Assembly (NCBI GenBank): GCA_002693605.1
Contig: NZQO01000026.1
Span: 1-16,599 of the forward strand
DNA length: 16,599 nt
From: Flavobacteriaceae bacterium
Lineage (GTDB): Bacteria > Bacteroidota > Bacteroidia > Flavobacteriales > Flavobacteriaceae
Direction: 5' to 3'
Shown piece by piece: positions 14,539 to 16,599 of this stretch (positions are counted from its first letter, which is position 1; the number at the start of each line of letters is the position of its first letter). Made by a program: the position numbers and the translations under genes. The notes below the pieces were generated by a model that was not told where the DNA came from, made no database searches, and was given only the letters and a program-made list of their open reading frames with translations.

Positions 14539-15807
14539 TTACTGATCTTCTAGCTGCTCTTCAGATTCAATTACTACTTTATCTCCTGGTTTCAGGGATT
14601 TGGTAACCGTATTGTACGGTCCCGTAATCACCACATCGCCTGTGGAAATACCTTTAGTAATCTCGATGTTTGAATCGTCCTGGATACCCGTCTGAACCAC
14701 CTGAAGGACGGCCTCATCGCCACGCTTTAGGAATACCGCCTCAAAGCGCTCATCGGTCGTGGGGTTTTTCGCGGGACGTTTTGTTCCTGTAGTGTCACTC
14801 TTAATTACTATGGCGCTAATGGGAACCCCGACCACGTTTTTCTTCTTATTAGTTACAATATCGACGGTGGCGGTCATACCGGGTCGGAATGGCGAGAAAT
14901 GGGCCGGCTTACCGGCTGTTAGATCGGCATACGATTCGGGCAAGATTCGCACCTTTACCTTAAAGTTCGTCACTTGGTCTGCAGATGCCGCACTCTCGGC
15001 CGAGTTGGCTATTTCGGTAACAATTCCCTTAAATTCACGATCCAGATACGCATCTACCTCAACACGGGTAGAATCGCCCAAAGTAACCTTCACGATATCG
15101 TTCTCGTTCACATCTACCTCTACTTCCATATTCGAAAGGTCGGCTACCCGCATAATTTCGGTCCCGGTCATTTGGGCGGTCCCCACAACGCGCTCGCCCA
15201 ATTCGGCTGGCAATGAGGATATAGTTCCACTCATGGGCGCGTAAATGGTAGTCCTGGAGAGGTTGTCCCGCGACTGTTTTACGTTGGCTCCGGCGCTCTG
15301 CACATTGTAATATGCGGCCTTCACACTAGCCTGTGCGGTCTCGTATTCTGCCACAGAGGCGTCCCACTCGGCCTTCGAGATGACGCCCTTTTCGAAAAGC
15401 GATTTATTGCGGTTGTAGCTTGCCTCGGCATTTTTTAAATTCGCCTCGGCTTGGGTTAACAGAGCCCGAACATTCTGGAGCCCGGCCTGTGAACGGCTCA
15501 AATCTGCCTGTATCAAATCTGGATTTATACGCACCAAGAGGTCGCCCTTTTCAACTTGCTGACCTTCCTTCACGGGGAGTTCTATAATTTCCCCCGATAC
15601 TTCGGAAGATAGGCTAACTTCCACTTCGGGCTGAATTTTACCCGTGGCGGCTACCGTTTCCACGATATCGATGGGCTGTATCTCGGTTACCTGAACTTCT
15701 TTTCCGTCTGTGTTGTTCCCAAACCAGCCGGCTTTTTTACCCACTACCAGAAGGATGAGCAGCACCACAGCGGCTACGATTATCCAGACAATTGTTTTTT
15801 TCTTCAT
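14539..15807 (-). CDS. Efflux periplasmic adaptor (membrane fusion protein, HlyD/MacA-like)
   Basis: 422-aa adaptor linking an inner-membrane exporter to a TolC-type outer-membrane channel. An N-terminal membrane anchor lies at about residues 5-23, with no lipobox. The lipoyl (barrel-sandwich) half-motifs are at about 57-98 (GKIQPEVEVSLSSEVSGEI..GDLLVRINPD) and about 190-220 (IYAPMSGTISSLPAELGERV). A long coiled-coil hairpin lies between them at roughly 100-188. The beta-barrel domain follows with VDVNENDIVKVTLGD, then the membrane-proximal domain with PFRPGMTATVDIVT and VVGVPISAIV. The last motif and overall size resemble MacA-type adaptors that pair with ABC exporters, but no exporter gene is in the window, so the substrate and pump class are open. 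It starts 2 nt after the TolC-like stop and is followed 1 nt later by tsaB. Confidence 0.93.
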   Translation of the reverse strand: MKKKTIVWIIVAAVVLLILLVVGKKAGWFGNNTDGKEVQVTEIQPIDIVETVAATGKIQPEVEVSLSSEVSGEIIELPVKEGQQVEKGDLLVRINPDLIQADLSRSQAGLQNVRALLTQAEANLKNAEASYNRNKSLFEKGVISKAEWDASVAEYETAQASVKAAYYNVQSAGANVKQSRDNLSRTTIYAPMSGTISSLPAELGERVVGTAQMTGTEIMRVADLSNMEVEVDVNENDIVKVTLGDSTRVEVDAYLDREFKGIVTEIANSAESAASADQVTNFKVKVRILPESYADLTAGKPAHFSPFRPGMTATVDIVTNKKKNVVGVPISAIVIKSDTTGTKRPAKNPTTDERFEAVFLKRGDEAVLQVVQTGIQDDSNIEITKGISTGDVVITGPYNTVTKSLKPGDKVVIESEEQLEDQ

Positions 15808-15809
15808 AG

Positions 15810-16599
15810 TTAAAACTTTAAATCGGCAGGAGCGACGCCAAAGTATAGCTCCAGTACTTTTAATTTGAAAATGAAATCGTATTTGGTTCTGTTTACTTCA
15901 ATTTTTGCATTGTCGTACTGCAATTTTGATTGGCTAAAATCGAACGCATTGGTAAGTCCCACATCGTAGCGGTCTCTCGCATAATCGTAAGCCAATTCTT
16001 GAGATTCCATTGCCACGATAGCTGCCTCATAGGCCTTTAGCGAGCCCTTGGCGTCGACATAGGCTTGGTACACATTGCTCTCGAGGTCCAATTTGGCCTG
16101 CTCAAGCTGGTATTCATTACGGCGAAGGTTCACCTTGCTACGCATTACGTTGCTGCGCACGTTGAATCCGTTCATGATTGGCACGTTTAACTGCAGTCCA
16201 TAACCAATACCGTCATTCTGCCATAGTTGGTCGGTAAAGCTCCTATCCAAAAAATCGTTGTCCGCATAACGCGTGTTATAGCTAAAGAAGGCGGTAATGG
16301 TTGGGTAATAGGCGCCTCGTGCCAACTGAAGGTCCTTAACGGCGAGTTCCACATTCTGCTCGGCTATTTTTACCTCATTTCGGTTTTCCTGAGCGGCATC
16401 GATTACCTCACTCACAGGCGTTGAGAGCAATTCGTCGCCAACGATATCGTAGCCTTCATCGGCGATATCGAATGATGCGTAGTCGTCTATCAATAAAAGT
16501 TGGGCTAAGCTGATGAGCGATATGGTTACTGCATTTTCTGCTTCGGCGATACGCTGTTTTTCTACGGCGTTGGTGGCCTTGATCTCAAGCAAGTCGCCC
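15810..16599 (-). CDS. TolC-family outer membrane efflux protein (5' end beyond window)
   Basis: C-terminal part of an outer-membrane efflux protein of the TolC/OEP family, which forms trimeric channel-tunnels. The frame is open through the window edge (GDLLEIKATNAVEKQRIAEA matches the middle of the first OEP repeat), so an apparent TTG start at 16592 is not the real one. About 262 codons are visible, against roughly 430-480 for a full protein. The second OEP repeat is complete: RNEVKIAEQNVELAVKDLQLARGAYYPTI, barrel strands with a GYGLQLNVPIMNGF segment, long helices, then YDVGLTNAFDFSQSK and the closing helix. It is the first gene visible in the TolC-adaptor-tsaB unit. Confidence 0.93.
   Translation of the reverse strand, partial: GDLLEIKATNAVEKQRIAEAENAVTISLISLAQLLLIDDYASFDIADEGYDIVGDELLSTPVSEVIDAAQENRNEVKIAEQNVELAVKDLQLARGAYYPTITAFFSYNTRYADNDFLDRSFTDQLWQNDGIGYGLQLNVPIMNGFNVRSNVMRSKVNLRRNEYQLEQAKLDLESNVYQAYVDAKGSLKAYEAAIVAMESQELAYDYARDRYDVGLTNAFDFSQSKLQYDNAKIEVNRTKYDFIFKLKVLELYFGVAPADLKF

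Overview
The window reads as chromosomal DNA from a marine-type member of the Bacteroidota, most likely family Flavobacteriaceae, with moderately high GC for that group. Support comes from a type IX secretion (T9SS) type B cargo next to a PorP/SprF-family protein, a BamA gene followed by two Skp/OmpH genes, several promoters that fit the Bacteroidota pattern (TTG, about 19-23 nt, TAnnTTTG), and the lack of strong Shine-Dalgarno sequences. No tRNA, rRNA, CRISPR array, insertion sequence or phage gene was seen. Both window edges cut through genes.

Layout. (1) 1-3490, plus strand: envelope-biogenesis block with the 3' part of bamA and two Skp/OmpH chaperone genes, closed by a strong terminator at 3517-3555. 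(2) 3560-4351, plus: murI (glutamate racemase), starting only a few bases after that terminator. (3) 7652-4382, minus: a two-gene unit made of a secreted 755-aa protein with a C-terminal T9SS type B sorting domain, then a PorP/SprF-like outer-membrane protein. This is the usual cargo-plus-partner pairing. (4) 7809-9006, plus: an Nfu-type Fe-S carrier with a duplicated N-terminal domain, then dodecin and a hairpin terminator. (5) 9082-12030, plus: a lipoprotein-type DUF255/thioredoxin-fold protein and a small MscS channel, 3 nt apart. (6) 12101-13599, plus: two tandem paralogous secreted proteins of unknown function, closed by a terminator. (7) 13656-13881, minus: a decayed, frameshifted remnant of an AraC-family DNA-binding domain. 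(8) 16599-13878, minus: TolC-family efflux protein (cut by the window edge), a membrane-fusion (HlyD/MacA-like) adaptor and tsaB, separated by 2 nt and 1 nt.

Taken together this is mostly a housekeeping region with a strong cell-envelope theme: outer-membrane protein assembly (BamA, Skp), peptidoglycan precursor supply (MurI), T9SS surface export, osmotic protection (MscS) and efflux (TolC/adaptor). Fe-S delivery, flavin storage and tRNA t6A modification genes are interspersed. The least explained parts are the tandem secreted paralogs at 12101-13599, the type B cargo with its PorP/SprF-like partner, and the AraC relic. I did not find a clear new multi-gene system.
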